Notes: generated by a model not told the origin, from the letters alone. A DNA stretch of 48,314 bases from BRH-c54 sp036567945 (GCA_036567945.1 DATCTM010000144.1:1-48314), one strand, 5' to 3'; shown: positions 16,514-27,100, counted from the first letter of the stretch. Made by a program: numbers and translations.

Positions 16514-18493
16514 TTATTGTAATTTAGACAATACTTCTTTATGGATTTTTACAGGGTATTTTTTTCTTAGCGTTTCTACCCACTCTTTTTCTAATTTGTT
16601 TTGATAATCTGAAGTTACCAATCCTCTTACTTCATCTAATAATTTAGGTTGGGGAGCTAATACTTCTTTTACTTCAATCAATACAACTTCATTTTCGTTG
16701 TTAAATTTAGTTATCGCCTTATTTTCCCATTTAGCTTTAGCAACTAATTCATTTTGCTCTTTAGTAAATTTACCTTCTTCAATGGTTAAATTAAGTTGGC
16801 TATCTTTATTGATTTGTTTAAGAATATCCTCATTACTATATCCTTTTTTAGCTTTCGCCTTAATTAATTTCTCTACTTTCTTAGCTATTTTTTCATTACT
16901 ACATTTGTAAATAACTGCATCTACACGTTCTCCCCACATATAATTTTGTTTGTTTGCTTGGTAAAAAGCTTCTAAGCCAGTAGAATCTTTAACTGCTTTG
17001 CTCCATACTTTTTCATCGGTAATGTTAAACAACAAAATTCCTTCTCTATATTCTTGCAACAACATTCTAAACTCTTTGTTTACAACAGGAAGTCTTCTGT
17101 TTTTAAATCTCATAGTCATTTCTTCAACCACAGTATTGTATAGCTTATTAATGTAAGGCTTTAAGTCTACATTAGTAGGTTCATTTCTACTCATGTGGTT
17201 TTCTAATCTTTTAGCAAATTGTGTTTGTTTGTATTCAAATTTTTCTCCATCTGTTGGATAAAACCCGAACATTACTTTATCCAATTTAGCAACATCTTCA
17301 GCCTTCCATTCTCCTTTGTTAAACTTCTTTTGGTCTACGGCTGTATAAAAATCATTTCTTCTTTTTAGGTCTTCTTTAAAATTATTCTCTTTCTTAATAT
17401 TTTCAATTACAATTTCTTTACTCTTATTAGCTCTAGAATCTCTTGCTACTTTAGCTTTTAATGTTGGATATAATTCCTCATAAGATTCTAAGTTTTTCAA
17501 CTCTAAACGTTTAATGATGTGCCAACCATAATCTGTAAGTATAGGTGCTGAAATATCTCCATCATTTTCTAAAGCGAAAGCAGCTGTTTCAAACTCTTCT
17601 ACCATTTTTCCGGCACCAAAAGCAGGCAACTCTCCGCCTCTTTTAGCAGATTCTTTATCCTCAGAGTATTGTCTCGCCAAGGCTGCAAAATCAGCATCTT
17701 CTGCAGTTACTTTTGTATAAATTTCATTTATCTTTTCCTTTTTTTGATTAATTTCTTCTTCACCTAACTTTTTATCTGCTCTTACCATTATGTGAGCTAC
17801 TTTCATAATTCCTCTGGCTTTTCTTTTATCAATAGTTTTAACCAAATGATATCCAAAACTTGTTCTTACAGGCATAGAAATTTTTCCTACTTCAGTTTCG
17901 TAAGCCGCTGTTTCAAAAGGATAAACCATTTGAAACGCTGAAAAATAACCTAAATTTCCTTTATTTTTAACTGCTGAAGGATCTTCAGAAACTTCTGCAG
18001 CTACTTTTTCAAAATCCTCTCCACCAACAATTCTTTTTCTAATTTTCATTATTTTGTTGTAAGCTGCCAAAGTATCTTTTGGGTCTGCTTCTAAAGTCAC
18101 TTTCACTAAAATATGAGCTGCCTTAACATCATATTTCATTCTTTCATAAGCCTCTTCAATTAACTTTTCAGTAACTTCTCTATCACTTAAATAAGGTTGG
18201 GCCAATTGCTTTCTATAGCCTTCTAATTCTTGTGTAAAAGCAGGTAAAGTATCCATTCCTAAATCTTCAGCTTCAACTACTTTTAATTTAAATTTAATGT
18301 ATAAATCTAAATAATCTTCCACTTCTTCTTTCGTATTTTTTTTATTGTCTGAGTTTTTATTATATATGGCTTCAAACTCTTCTAAGGTGATTTTTTTGTC
18401 TCCAATTTCCATTAATATCGGACTATCATTTTTCTGAGCAAAAACTACCAATGTTCCTAATAAGAAACTTATACAAACAATTAATTTTTTCAT
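16514..18493 (-). CDS. large periplasmic peptidyl-prolyl isomerase with two PpiC domains
   Basis: A 659-aa exported folding factor. The signal peptide is about residues 1-19 (ending VFAQ). An N-terminal helical region runs to about 115, then two parvulin domains at about 118-225 (VKAAHILVKV to FGYHLVKTIDKR) and 228-335 (KVAHIMVRADK to YGWHIIKRLEL). The C-terminal 320 residues are highly charged with no recognised motif and may supply additional chaperone surface. It is a PpiC protein distinct from the 449-aa SurA-like copy two genes downstream. The gap from guaB is 44 bases, consistent with co-transcription. Confidence 0.9.
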   Translation of the reverse strand: MKKLIVCISFLLGTLVVFAQKNDSPILMEIGDKKITLEEFEAIYNKNSDNKKNTKEEVEDYLDLYIKFKLKVVEAEDLGMDTLPAFTQELEGYRKQLAQPYLSDREVTEKLIEEAYERMKYDVKAAHILVKVTLEADPKDTLAAYNKIMKIRKRIVGGEDFEKVAAEVSEDPSAVKNKGNLGYFSAFQMVYPFETAAYETEVGKISMPVRTSFGYHLVKTIDKRKARGIMKVAHIMVRADKKLGEEEINQKKEKINEIYTKVTAEDADFAALARQYSEDKESAKRGGELPAFGAGKMVEEFETAAFALENDGDISAPILTDYGWHIIKRLELKNLESYEELYPTLKAKVARDSRANKSKEIVIENIKKENNFKEDLKRRNDFYTAVDQKKFNKGEWKAEDVAKLDKVMFGFYPTDGEKFEYKQTQFAKRLENHMSRNEPTNVDLKPYINKLYNTVVEEMTMRFKNRRLPVVNKEFRMLLQEYREGILLFNITDEKVWSKAVKDSTGLEAFYQANKQNYMWGERVDAVIYKCSNEKIAKKVEKLIKAKAKKGYSNEDILKQINKDSQLNLTIEEGKFTKEQNELVAKAKWENKAITKFNNENEVVLIEVKEVLAPQPKLLDEVRGLVTSDYQNKLEKEWVETLRKKYPVKIHKEVLSKLQ

Positions 18494-18537
18494 TTTTATT
18501 CTAATTTAATTTTTAGTTTTCGTTTAATTTCCAATTC

Positions 18538-20010
18538 CTAACGTCTTGAATAATTAGGAGCTTCTCTAGTAATGGTAATATTATGCGGATGACTTTCATT
18601 CATTCCGGAAGCTGTTATTCTTATAAATTTAGCTTTTTTCAACTCTTCAATATTTTTTGCTCCACAATAACCCATTCCTGCTTTTAATCCACCAATCATT
18701 TGATAAATTACCTCACTCAAAAATCCTTTATAAGGTACTCTTCCCGAAATTCCTTCCGGTACTAATTTAGCTATATCATCTTCTGCATCCTGAAAATACC
18801 TATCCTTAGAACCTTTTTGCATGGCTTCTATTGAACCCATACCTCTATAAGCCTTAAATTTTCTACCTTCATAAATGATGGTTTCTCCCGGTGACTCATC
18901 AACACCTGCAAACAATGAGCCTGCCATAATTGAATCTGCTCCTGCCGATAAAGCTTTTACAATATCTCCGGTAAATCTAATTCCACCATCAGCAATCATC
19001 GGCACACCTGTACCTTTTAATCCTTCGGCAACCATCATTACTGCCGAAAGTTGTGGAACCCCAACACCTGCTATAATTCTTGTGGTACAAATGGAACCTG
19101 GTCCAATCCCCACTTTCACTGCATCTGCTCCTGCTTCCACCAATGCTAATGCTGCTTCTTTGGTAGCAATATTTCCTACTACTACTTGTAAGTTTGGAAA
19201 AGTTGACTTAACTGTTTTTAATGTTTCTATCACTCCTCTTGAATGTCCGTGAGCAGTATCAATAATTACCGCATCAACTCCCGCTTTTTCTAAAGCTCCT
19301 ACTCTTTCTAATACATCTGCAGTAACTCCAACTGCTGCTGCTACTCTCAATCTTCCGTACTCATCTTTACAAGCATTTGGTTTAAGAATAACTTTTTTGA
19401 TGTCTTTATATGTAATTAAACCAATTAGTTCATTATTTTCATTTACTACAGGCAATTTTTCAATTTTATATTCTTGAAGAATCTCTCTAGCTTTTTCTAA
19501 ATTAGTTCCTTGTTGAGCGGTAATAATATTTTCAGAAGTCATTACCTGAGCAATAGGCGTTTCCATATTTTTCTGAAAACGCAAATCTCTATTGGTCACG
19601 ATTCCAACCAATTTTTTTTGTTCGTTTACCACAGGAATACCACCTATCTTATGTTTAGACATTAATGCCAATGCATCACCAACATTTGCTCCATTCAATA
19701 TAGTAACAGGATCTTGAATCATACCACTTTCAGAACGCTTAACAATTCTCACTTTTTCTGCTTGTTGCTCAATAGTCATGTTTTTATGCAACACCCCTAT
19801 TCCTCCTTCTTGAGCTATAGCAATAGCCAATTTAGATTCTGTTACGGTATCCATAGCAGCAGAAACTATTGGGGTTTTAAGCTCAATTTTTTTAGTAAAT
19901 TTTGTTGTAATTGAAACTTCTCTAGGAAGTACTTCTGAATAGGCAGGCACCATTAAAACGTCATCGTAGGTTAACCCCTCTCCTATTATTTTATCTGATA
20001 AATCGCTCAT
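18538..20010 (-). CDS. guaB: inosine-5'-monophosphate dehydrogenase
   Basis: GuaB oxidises IMP to XMP with NAD+, the committed step of guanine nucleotide synthesis. The 490-aa protein has the IMPDH TIM barrel interrupted by two CBS domains (about 95-210) and the active-site loop GPGSICTTR with catalytic Cys308. The flap region with YRGMGSIEAM and the C-terminal SGMNESHPHNI are conserved. The length and the EGLTYDDVLMVP N-terminus are normal. It is first in the leftward run that continues with the SurA/PpiC genes and moxR. Confidence 0.97.
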   Translation of the reverse strand: MSDLSDKIIGEGLTYDDVLMVPAYSEVLPREVSITTKFTKKIELKTPIVSAAMDTVTESKLAIAIAQEGGIGVLHKNMTIEQQAEKVRIVKRSESGMIQDPVTILNGANVGDALALMSKHKIGGIPVVNEQKKLVGIVTNRDLRFQKNMETPIAQVMTSENIITAQQGTNLEKAREILQEYKIEKLPVVNENNELIGLITYKDIKKVILKPNACKDEYGRLRVAAAVGVTADVLERVGALEKAGVDAVIIDTAHGHSRGVIETLKTVKSTFPNLQVVVGNIATKEAALALVEAGADAVKVGIGPGSICTTRIIAGVGVPQLSAVMMVAEGLKGTGVPMIADGGIRFTGDIVKALSAGADSIMAGSLFAGVDESPGETIIYEGRKFKAYRGMGSIEAMQKGSKDRYFQDAEDDIAKLVPEGISGRVPYKGFLSEVIYQMIGGLKAGMGYCGAKNIEELKKAKFIRITASGMNESHPHNITITREAPNYSRR

Positions 20011-20032
20011 AAATTTTTGAAAATAATTGTTG

Positions 20033-20040
20033 CGAAAGTA
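20033..20040 (-). promoter_or_regulatory. candidate -7 element of guaB
   Basis: TACTTTCG on the minus strand lies 22 bases before the guaB ATG. It is the same octamer seen before the UMF1 and coiled-coil genes. No clear -33 element is visible upstream. Confidence 0.4.
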
Positions 20041-20097
20041 CTAAAAAATGTTCTTTATTTTTTGTTAATTTTTACTAATTATTGTTTAGGTTTTTCT

Positions 20098-20105
20098 TAG
20101 CTTTA
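20098..20105 (+). promoter_or_regulatory. weak candidate -7 element of the 82-aa gene
   Basis: TAGCTTTA matches TAnnTTT but ends in A, 28 bases before the ATG at 20134. The intergenic region is shared with the divergent guaB promoter. No well-spaced TTTG is present. Confidence 0.25.
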
Positions 20106-20133
20106 CGAGCCTTTTAAAGCTTAATTTTTATTC

Positions 20134-20382
20134 ATGACAGACACTTCAAATATAAATTATCCTATTTATAGAAAATATAAAAACAACAAATCTTATTTTA
20201 AGATTATCTCCAAAGAGGAATTTGAAGAAATTCAGGTGCTTGGCAACGCTTATACGTTTCATCACTTTAAAGCCAAAATTTTACCTGACAGAAATTTAAT
20301 TGAAGATTTAAGTATTAATTATGAAGCTTATTGCGATGTAATTTCTGAAAATGAGTATGAAACTATTAAAGAAAAAGTTTAG
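20134..20382 (+). CDS. 82-aa protein of unknown function
   Basis: A small, soluble, mildly charged protein with many Tyr, Lys and Glu residues and no signal peptide or membrane segment. Hydrophobic residues alternate in a way that suggests a small alpha/beta fold, for example YPIYRKYKNNKSYFKII and FHHFKAKIL. A single Cys sits near the C-terminus. Base and codon use fit the neighbouring real genes, and it has an ATG start after a plausible promoter-bearing gap, so it is probably genuine. No family is recognised. It lies 97 bases before the molybdopterin oxidoreductase gene, but a separate promoter candidate in between argues against a strict operon. Confidence 0.6.
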   Translation: MTDTSNINYPIYRKYKNNKSYFKIISKEEFEEIQVLGNAYTFHHFKAKILPDRNLIEDLSINYEAYCDVISENEYETIKEKV

Positions 20383-20398
20383 AAGTTTAATTGGAAAA

Positions 20399-20432
20399 AC
20401 TTCGGTCTTCCGACTTCGGTCTTCCGACTTCC
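20399..20432 (+). repeat. 14-bp tandem repeat, about 2.5 copies
   Basis: The unit ACTTCGGTCTTCCG occurs twice in a row (20399-20412, 20413-20426) followed by a partial ACTTCC. It is far richer in G+C than the surrounding intergenic DNA and ends about 18 bases before the -7 element of the oxidoreductase gene, roughly over the expected -33 region. Confidence 0.85.
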
Positions 20433-20450
20433 AACTTATTAGAGTTTTAT

Positions 20451-20458
20451 TATATTTG
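20451..20458 (+). promoter_or_regulatory. -7 element of the molybdopterin oxidoreductase gene
   Basis: TATATTTG is an exact consensus match 21 bases before the ATG at 20480. The -33 region is occupied by a tandem repeat rather than TTTG, which hints at activator dependence. Confidence 0.5.
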
Positions 20459-20479
20459 TAAGCATCAAAACATATTGGT

Positions 20480-22768
20480 ATGTCAAATAGAAAAGTACAA
20501 ATTGTTCCTCCAGAGGAGTTTAGCAATCTAAAACTTACGGAACGTAAAGAAAAAGCTGCCGGAATTCCAGCCTTAATATCATCTATGCAACACATAAGTG
20601 AAGAGCTAGGTATTTGGCAAGGCATTAAAGTACTAAACAAAATGAACCAAAAAGATGGTTTTGATTGTCCCGGTTGTGCCTGGCCCGATCCGGACGGAAA
20701 GCGTTCTTCTTTGGGCGAGTATTGCGAAAATGGCGTGAAAGCCATAGCCGAAGAAGCCACTACCAAAAAAGTTACTCCCGAATTCTTTAAAAAACATAGT
20801 GTAGAAGAACTTAGTAAATGGACAGACTATGCTATCGGAAAGGCGGGAAGAATTACAGACCCCATGTACTTAAAAGAAAATAGTTCTTATTATGAACCTA
20901 TTTCTTGGGAAAAAGCTTTTGAATTAATTGGCAATAAACTCAATAGTCTTTCTACTCCAGATGAAGCCGTTTTTTATACATCAGGAAGAACAAGTAACGA
21001 AGCTGCTTACATGTACCAGCTTTTTGTCCGTCAATTAGGCACTAACAATCTACCCGATTGTTCCAATATGTGCCACGAATCTAGTGGTACTGCACTAAGC
21101 GAAACTTTAGGCATTGGAAAAGGAAGCGTAACCTTAGAAGATCTACACATTGCAGAAGTAATTGTTGTGATGGGGCAAAATCCGGGCACTAACCACCCTA
21201 GAATGCTTTCTGCTTTAGAAAAATGTAAAGAAAATGGTGGAAAAATCATCACCATCAACCCTATTCCTGAAGCAGGAAATAATGTTTTTGTCGATCCTCA
21301 AAATCCACTTTCCATTATTAAAGGAGGAGAAAAAATTAACGATGTTTACTTACAAGTAAAAATTAACGGTGATATTGCTTTACTAAAAGCTGTTTTATAC
21401 CTTATGTTGGAAGCTGAAACTAACCATCCGGGGAAAGTTTTTGATTTAGATTTCATCAATAACCATTGTGTGAATTATGATGAGTTTATAAATGATATTA
21501 AAAACACTGATTTTAATAAAGCAGTTGCTGAAAGTGGAATTAGTGAGGCTGAAATAAGAGCTTTTGCCGAATTACTCATTGAAAAGAAAAAAATTATTGT
21601 TTGCTGGGCAATGGGATTAACCCAGCATAAAAATGCAGTAAATACTATTAGAGAAGTAGTAAATCTTTTATTGGTAAAAGGAAGCATAGGAAAACCCGGG
21701 GCAGGTACTTGTCCTGTTAGGGGACATAGCAATGTGCAAGGTGACAGAACCATGGGAATTTGGGAAAAACCTAATCCTGATTTCTTAAATAAATTAGAAG
21801 AACATTTTTCTATACAATGCCCAAGAGAAGATGGTTATGATGCGGTAGAAGCTATTAAAGCCATGCACGAAAACAAAATAAGAGTTTTTATGGCTATGGG
21901 AGGAAATTTTATTTCTGCTACTCCCGATAGTGAATACACAGGAAAAGCCATGCAAAATTGCGATTTAACCATACAAGTTTCTACCAAACTTAACCGTTCT
22001 CATTTGGTTACAGGAAAAGAAGCCCTAATTCTACCTTGCATCTCTCGTTCCGAAACAGACATACAAGCTTCAGGAAAACAATTTATTACTGTTGAAAATT
22101 CTATGGGAATTGTACATAAAAGCAAAGGAAGCTTTGAGCCTGCTTCTCCACATTTACAAAGTGAACATGCTATTATTGCAGGAATTGCTAATGCCACTTT
22201 TAAAAATAGTCCTATAAATTGGACCGCCATGAAAGATGATTACAATGTAGTAAGGAACCACATTGCTGCAACTATTTCCGGTTTTGAAAATTTTAATGAA
22301 AAAGTTCAACAACCTAGTGGTTTTTATTTGCCTAATGGTGCCAGAGAAAGAAATTTCAATCTACCTGATAAAAAAGCAAAATTTACCATTAATCCTTTAG
22401 TAGAAAATAAAGTAGCTAAAGGCAACTTTATTATGATGACCATAAGAACTCACGACCAATACAACACCACAATTTATGGTATGGACGATAGATACAGAGG
22501 AATTATCAACGAAAGAAGAGTAATCTTAATGAACGAATCGGATATTAAAGAAAGTAATTTGAAAGCAGAACAAATTGTTCATCTAACCAGCTTTTTCAAC
22601 GGAGAAGAACGTGTTGCTCACAATTTTAAAATTGTTCCTTACAACATTGCAAAAGGTTGTGTTGCCACTTATTTCCCAGAAACAAATGTATTGGTTCCTA
22701 TAGATAGTGTTGCAGACAAAAGCAATACACCTGTTTCTAAGTTTATTGAAGTAGCTATTTCTTATTAA
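20480..22768 (+). CDS. FdhF/YdeP-family molybdopterin oxidoreductase
   Basis: A 762-aa cytoplasmic molybdenum-bis-MGD enzyme of the formate dehydrogenase-alpha-like FdhF/YdeP branch. The N-terminus has CPGC (Cys63, Cys66) and Cys82, a pattern typical of this branch and a possible iron-sulfur or structural site. The Mo-ligand region reads SNMCHESSG, with Cys198 followed by His199, the place of the Sec/Cys-His pair in formate dehydrogenases. Cofactor-binding stretches such as MGQNPGTNHPRML and a C-terminal MopB domain with RTHDQYNTTIYG are present. There is no Tat signal, so it should be cytoplasmic. No fdhD or molybdenum cofactor gene is nearby. YdeP homologues are tied to acid resistance in E. 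coli; the reaction here is unknown. Confidence 0.88.
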   Translation: MSNRKVQIVPPEEFSNLKLTERKEKAAGIPALISSMQHISEELGIWQGIKVLNKMNQKDGFDCPGCAWPDPDGKRSSLGEYCENGVKAIAEEATTKKVTPEFFKKHSVEELSKWTDYAIGKAGRITDPMYLKENSSYYEPISWEKAFELIGNKLNSLSTPDEAVFYTSGRTSNEAAYMYQLFVRQLGTNNLPDCSNMCHESSGTALSETLGIGKGSVTLEDLHIAEVIVVMGQNPGTNHPRMLSALEKCKENGGKIITINPIPEAGNNVFVDPQNPLSIIKGGEKINDVYLQVKINGDIALLKAVLYLMLEAETNHPGKVFDLDFINNHCVNYDEFINDIKNTDFNKAVAESGISEAEIRAFAELLIEKKKIIVCWAMGLTQHKNAVNTIREVVNLLLVKGSIGKPGAGTCPVRGHSNVQGDRTMGIWEKPNPDFLNKLEEHFSIQCPREDGYDAVEAIKAMHENKIRVFMAMGGNFISATPDSEYTGKAMQNCDLTIQVSTKLNRSHLVTGKEALILPCISRSETDIQASGKQFITVENSMGIVHKSKGSFEPASPHLQSEHAIIAGIANATFKNSPINWTAMKDDYNVVRNHIAATISGFENFNEKVQQPSGFYLPNGARERNFNLPDKKAKFTINPLVENKVAKGNFIMMTIRTHDQYNTTIYGMDDRYRGIINERRVILMNESDIKESNLKAEQIVHLTSFFNGEERVAHNFKIVPYNIAKGCVATYFPETNVLVPIDSVADKSNTPVSKFIEVAISY

Positions 22769-22800
22769 AATTTAATTTATCTAAAACCCTAATCCATAAA

Positions 22801-24054
22801 ATGAAAAAAATCTTAATAAAAAATATCAAACAGCTTATTCAGGTAGAAACAACTCCCAAAGAAAAAGTAGTTGGTACAGAAATGGCAACGCTTAACACTA
22901 TAGAAAATGCATGGTTAGCCATAGAAGGAGATAGAATAATTGCTTTTGGTGCTATGGATAACTGGGGAGGAATTACAGATTGGTCTAATTTAGAAGTAAT
23001 AGATGCTAGCGACAAAGTGGTGATGCCTACTTTTTGCGACTCTCACACGCACATTGTTTTTGCTGCTACTAGAGAAAGTGAGTTTGTGGATAGAATTAAT
23101 GGACTTACTTACGAAGAAATTGCTGCTAAAGGTGGCGGCATTTTAAATTCTGCTAAAAAGTTACAAACTGCCTCAGAAAATGAATTATTTGATGCTGCTC
23201 TTCATAGAATAAATGAAGTAATTAGCACCGGAACAGGAGCTATAGAAATTAAAAGCGGCTATGGACTAACAGTAGAAAGTGAACTAAAAATGTTGCGAGT
23301 AATTAAAAGATTAAAAGCAGCTTGTCCCATTACCATAAAAGCTACCTTCTTGGGAGCCCATGCACTACCTACAATTTTTAAAGAAAACAGAAATGGATAT
23401 ATAGATAGCATTATAAACGAAATGCTTCCTATTATAGAAGAAGAAAACTTAGCCGATTATATTGATGTTTTTTGTGAGAAAAATTATTTCACTCCCGAAG
23501 AAACTGAACGAATTATTCAGGTAGGAATAAAACAAGGCTTAACTCCAAAAATACATGTCAATCAGTTTAACTCTATTGGTGGAATTCAGGTGGGAGTTAA
23601 AAACAATGCTTTATCTGTTGATCATTTAGAAGTAATGACAGAGCAAGACATTAAAGATCTAGCCAATTCATCCACTATGCCCACGTTACTTCCCTCATGT
23701 TCTTTCTTTTTAAATATACCTTATGCTCCTGCAAGAGAACTTATTAATAACAATCTTCCTGTTTGTTTAGCTACAGATTACAATCCCGGATCAACCCCTT
23801 CAGGAAACATGCCTTTTGTGCTTTCATTGGCTTGTATAAAATTAAGAATGACTCCCGAGGAAGCAATAAATGCAGCTACCATAAACGGAGCTTATGCTAT
23901 GAATTTAAGTAATGAGCTTGGAAGTATAGCTGTTGGCAAAAAAGCTAACCTTATTATCACCAAAGCAATTCCTTCTTTCCACCATATACCTTACGCTTTT
24001 GGTTCTAATCCGGTTGAAACGGTTATTTTGAATGGCGAAAAAGTAAGTTTTTAA
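22801..24054 (+). CDS. hutI: imidazolonepropionase
   Basis: HutI hydrolyses 4-imidazolone-5-propionate to N-formimidoyl-glutamate in histidine degradation. The 417-aa protein is a metal-dependent amidohydrolase: DSHTH gives metal ligands His82 and His84, followed by RESEFVDRINGLTYEEIAAKGGGI, which is highly typical of HutI. Later IKSGYGL, GAHALP and ATDYNPGSTPSGNMP also match. The other histidine-utilisation genes (hutH, hutU, hutG) are not in the window. It starts 32 bases after the molybdopterin oxidoreductase gene and is probably co-transcribed with it. Confidence 0.95.
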   Translation: MKKILIKNIKQLIQVETTPKEKVVGTEMATLNTIENAWLAIEGDRIIAFGAMDNWGGITDWSNLEVIDASDKVVMPTFCDSHTHIVFAATRESEFVDRINGLTYEEIAAKGGGILNSAKKLQTASENELFDAALHRINEVISTGTGAIEIKSGYGLTVESELKMLRVIKRLKAACPITIKATFLGAHALPTIFKENRNGYIDSIINEMLPIIEEENLADYIDVFCEKNYFTPEETERIIQVGIKQGLTPKIHVNQFNSIGGIQVGVKNNALSVDHLEVMTEQDIKDLANSSTMPTLLPSCSFFLNIPYAPARELINNNLPVCLATDYNPGSTPSGNMPFVLSLACIKLRMTPEEAINAATINGAYAMNLSNELGSIAVGKKANLIITKAIPSFHHIPYAFGSNPVETVILNGEKVSF

Positions 24055-24159
24055 TCCAAAATTCTTCTTTTTAAGATTCCAAGAGTTTAAGTATTTCCAC
24101 TAATTTTTTGTGTGAATTATTGTTAATTTTATGACCGATAATTACTAAAAACTCTATCC

Positions 24160-27100
24160 ATGCAAAAAATCTTATCTATTTTAATAGCTGTTGTCATCAC
24201 TTTTTCATCAGCTTTTGCTAGCGGTGACGCTAATATCTTCTTTGGAAATGAAGCCCACCAACTTGCAGCAAACTCCAACTTAGTCAGAGTTAAAAATTTT
24301 ACTACGATTCCTAATTATGTTCAATTTGTAAACGGAAAAGAACTTCCTTTAGCAAAACTTGAAAATTGGTTACGACAATATTATAAAACCGATGACAATT
24401 ATGGTTTAAAATTGTTAAACACTTATCAAGATGACTTAGGTTATACTCACTACAGATACCAACAAACTATTAATGGAATTCCAGTAAAATTAGCAATGTT
24501 TATTGCTCATACTAAAAATGGACTTATCTACTCAATGAATGGAGAATTGTTTGATAATACCAATGCACCATCAAAAAAATCAATAGCAGAAAGTACTGCT
24601 TTATACAAAGCCCTTAATCACATTAATGCCGATTTATATAAATGGGAAATTGCTGAAGCAGAAAACCATTTAAAATGGGAGCAAAATGATCCAAACGCAA
24701 CTTATTACCCAAAAGGAGAATTGGTTTTTATTAATGAAGGTGGAAATGTTGCCAATACACTTAAATTGGCTTATGTTTTTAATGTTTATGCTCAAAAACC
24801 TTTAAGCAGAAGAGAAATTTATATTGATGCTACCAATGGAACTGTTCTTTGGGAAGAAAGCAAATTACACGATGCTGATGTTGTTGGCACTGCTGCTACA
24901 GGATATAGCGGAACAAAAACCATGACTTCTGATTTTACAGGCACCAGCTATAGATTAAGAGAAACAGGAAGAGGAAATGGAATTAGAACATTTAATTGTA
25001 ACAATACTACAACATATTCTAATACTGATTTTACAAATGCTACAGCAAACTGGACAACATTTAATCCAGCTGTTGATGTTTATGCTACTGATGCTCACTG
25101 GGGTGCAGAAATGACATATGATTATTTTTTTCTTGAACATGGAAGAAACAGTATTGATAATAATGGTTTTCAACTGAACAGTTATGTTCATTACGACAAC
25201 AACTTTTTTAATGCTTTTTGGGATGGACAACGAATGACTTACGGTGATGGAAATAACAATACAACTCCATTAACTGCTATTGATATTGCCGGACACGAAA
25301 TCACTCATGGACTTACCAACTTTACTGCTAACTTAGTTTACCAAGCAGAATCAGGTGCATTAAACGAATCTTTTAGTGATATATTTGGAAACAGTATTGA
25401 AAGATACGCACGTCCAACTCAAAACAGTTGGCAAGTGGGTGAAGATTTAGGAATTGTTATTAGAAACATGCAAAACCCAAAAGCTGAAGGTGATCCGGAC
25501 ACTTATTTTGGTCAAAACTGGGCTTCTCTTACAGGTGGTGACAATGGTGGTGTACATACTAACAGTGGTGTACAAAATCATTGGTATTATTTACTAACCA
25601 TAGGCGGATCTGGAACAAATGACAATAATGACAGCTATAATGTTACCGGATTAGGATTAACAAAAGCCGGGAAAATAGCTTATAGAAACTTAATAGTTTA
25701 TTTAACAACTTCATCCGGTTATGCAGATGCTCGTTTTTATGCTATTCAATCTGCCGTTGATTTATATGGTGGTTGTTCTCCTGAAGTAGCATCTACAACA
25801 AATGCTTGGTATGCTGTTGGAGTTGGTGGACCATACTCTCCATTTACGGTAAGTGATTTTAATGCTTCAATAACTAGCTCGTGTGTCGCTCCTTTTACTG
25901 TTACTTTTAACAACACTAGTACTAATGGTAATACTTTTCAATGGAGTTTTGGTGACGGAAATACTAGCACACAAATTAACCCAACACACACTTACACAGC
26001 TAACGGAACTTACAACGTTACGCTAATTGCAGATGGAGGAGCTTCTTGCGGAAAAGATACTGTTGTAAAAAATGCTTACATTACTATTGATAACAATTTA
26101 CCTTGTATCATCACCATGCCTGCAAATGGTTCTGCTGCTACGCAAACAGCATGTACAGGAACTATTTTCGATAGCGGTGGGCCAAATGGTAATTATGGAG
26201 CTAATGAAACTTCAGTAATTACTATTTCTCCAACTGGAGCTGCTGATGTAACACTTAACTTTACCAGTTTTGATATTGAAGCAGGACAAGGAACTACTTG
26301 TAATTATGATTATTTAAATGTTTATGATGGAATAAACACAAGTGCTACTTTAATTGGAACATATTGCAACAACAATGTACCAACAACAATAGCCTCTACA
26401 GGAGGTTCTATAACCATAGAGTTTTCCTCTGATGGTGGAGTTGAAGATGCAGGATTTGAAATAAGTTGGTCTTGTAACCTATCAAACGTTGCTCCCGTTG
26501 CTGATTTCACATCAAATATTGATAGTACTTGTACAGGAGAAATTCAATTTACAGATATGTCAACTAACGGCCCAACTAGTTGGTTATGGGATTTTGGTGA
26601 TGGAAATAATTCAACCCTTCAGCACCCTTCGCATACTTATACTAGTAGTGGAACTTATACTGTTCAGTTAACTGCTACAAACGCTATTGGTAATCATGTT
26701 GAGACCAAAACCAACTATATAAATGTTAATATGCCTTCAAACCCGTCTGTAGTAGGTGATGCTATTTGTGAAAATACTGTTGCCAACCTTTCTGCATCAG
26801 GAAATGGAACATTAAATTGGTATAATGTTGCTACCGGAGGAACAATTATTAACACTGGTACAAGTTATACAACTCCTGTATTAACTACAACTACAACCTA
26901 TTATGTTGAAGATGCCATTATCTCTCCTACTCTAACTATGGGAAAACCAAATAACTCAGGTGGTGGAGCTAATTTTAATACACAACAACATTTATTGTTT
27001 GATGTTTATGCTCCAATGGAAATTATTGAAGTAGATGTATATTCAAGTACTGCCGGAAACAGAACAATAGAGTTGAGAAACAGCAGTAATGTACTTATTG

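Noticed and set aside
18875..19252. 125-codon plus-strand open frame inside guaB
   Set aside because: It is antisense to the conserved IMP dehydrogenase catalytic core; its Pro/Ala/Thr-rich translation is the usual by-product of reading a Gly/Ala-rich gene backwards.
20308..20766. 152-codon open frame on the minus strand across the start of the oxidoreductase gene
   Set aside because: It lies opposite the 3' end of the 82-aa gene, the promoter and the conserved N-terminus of the oxidoreductase. Its translation has no family features and no promoter of its own.
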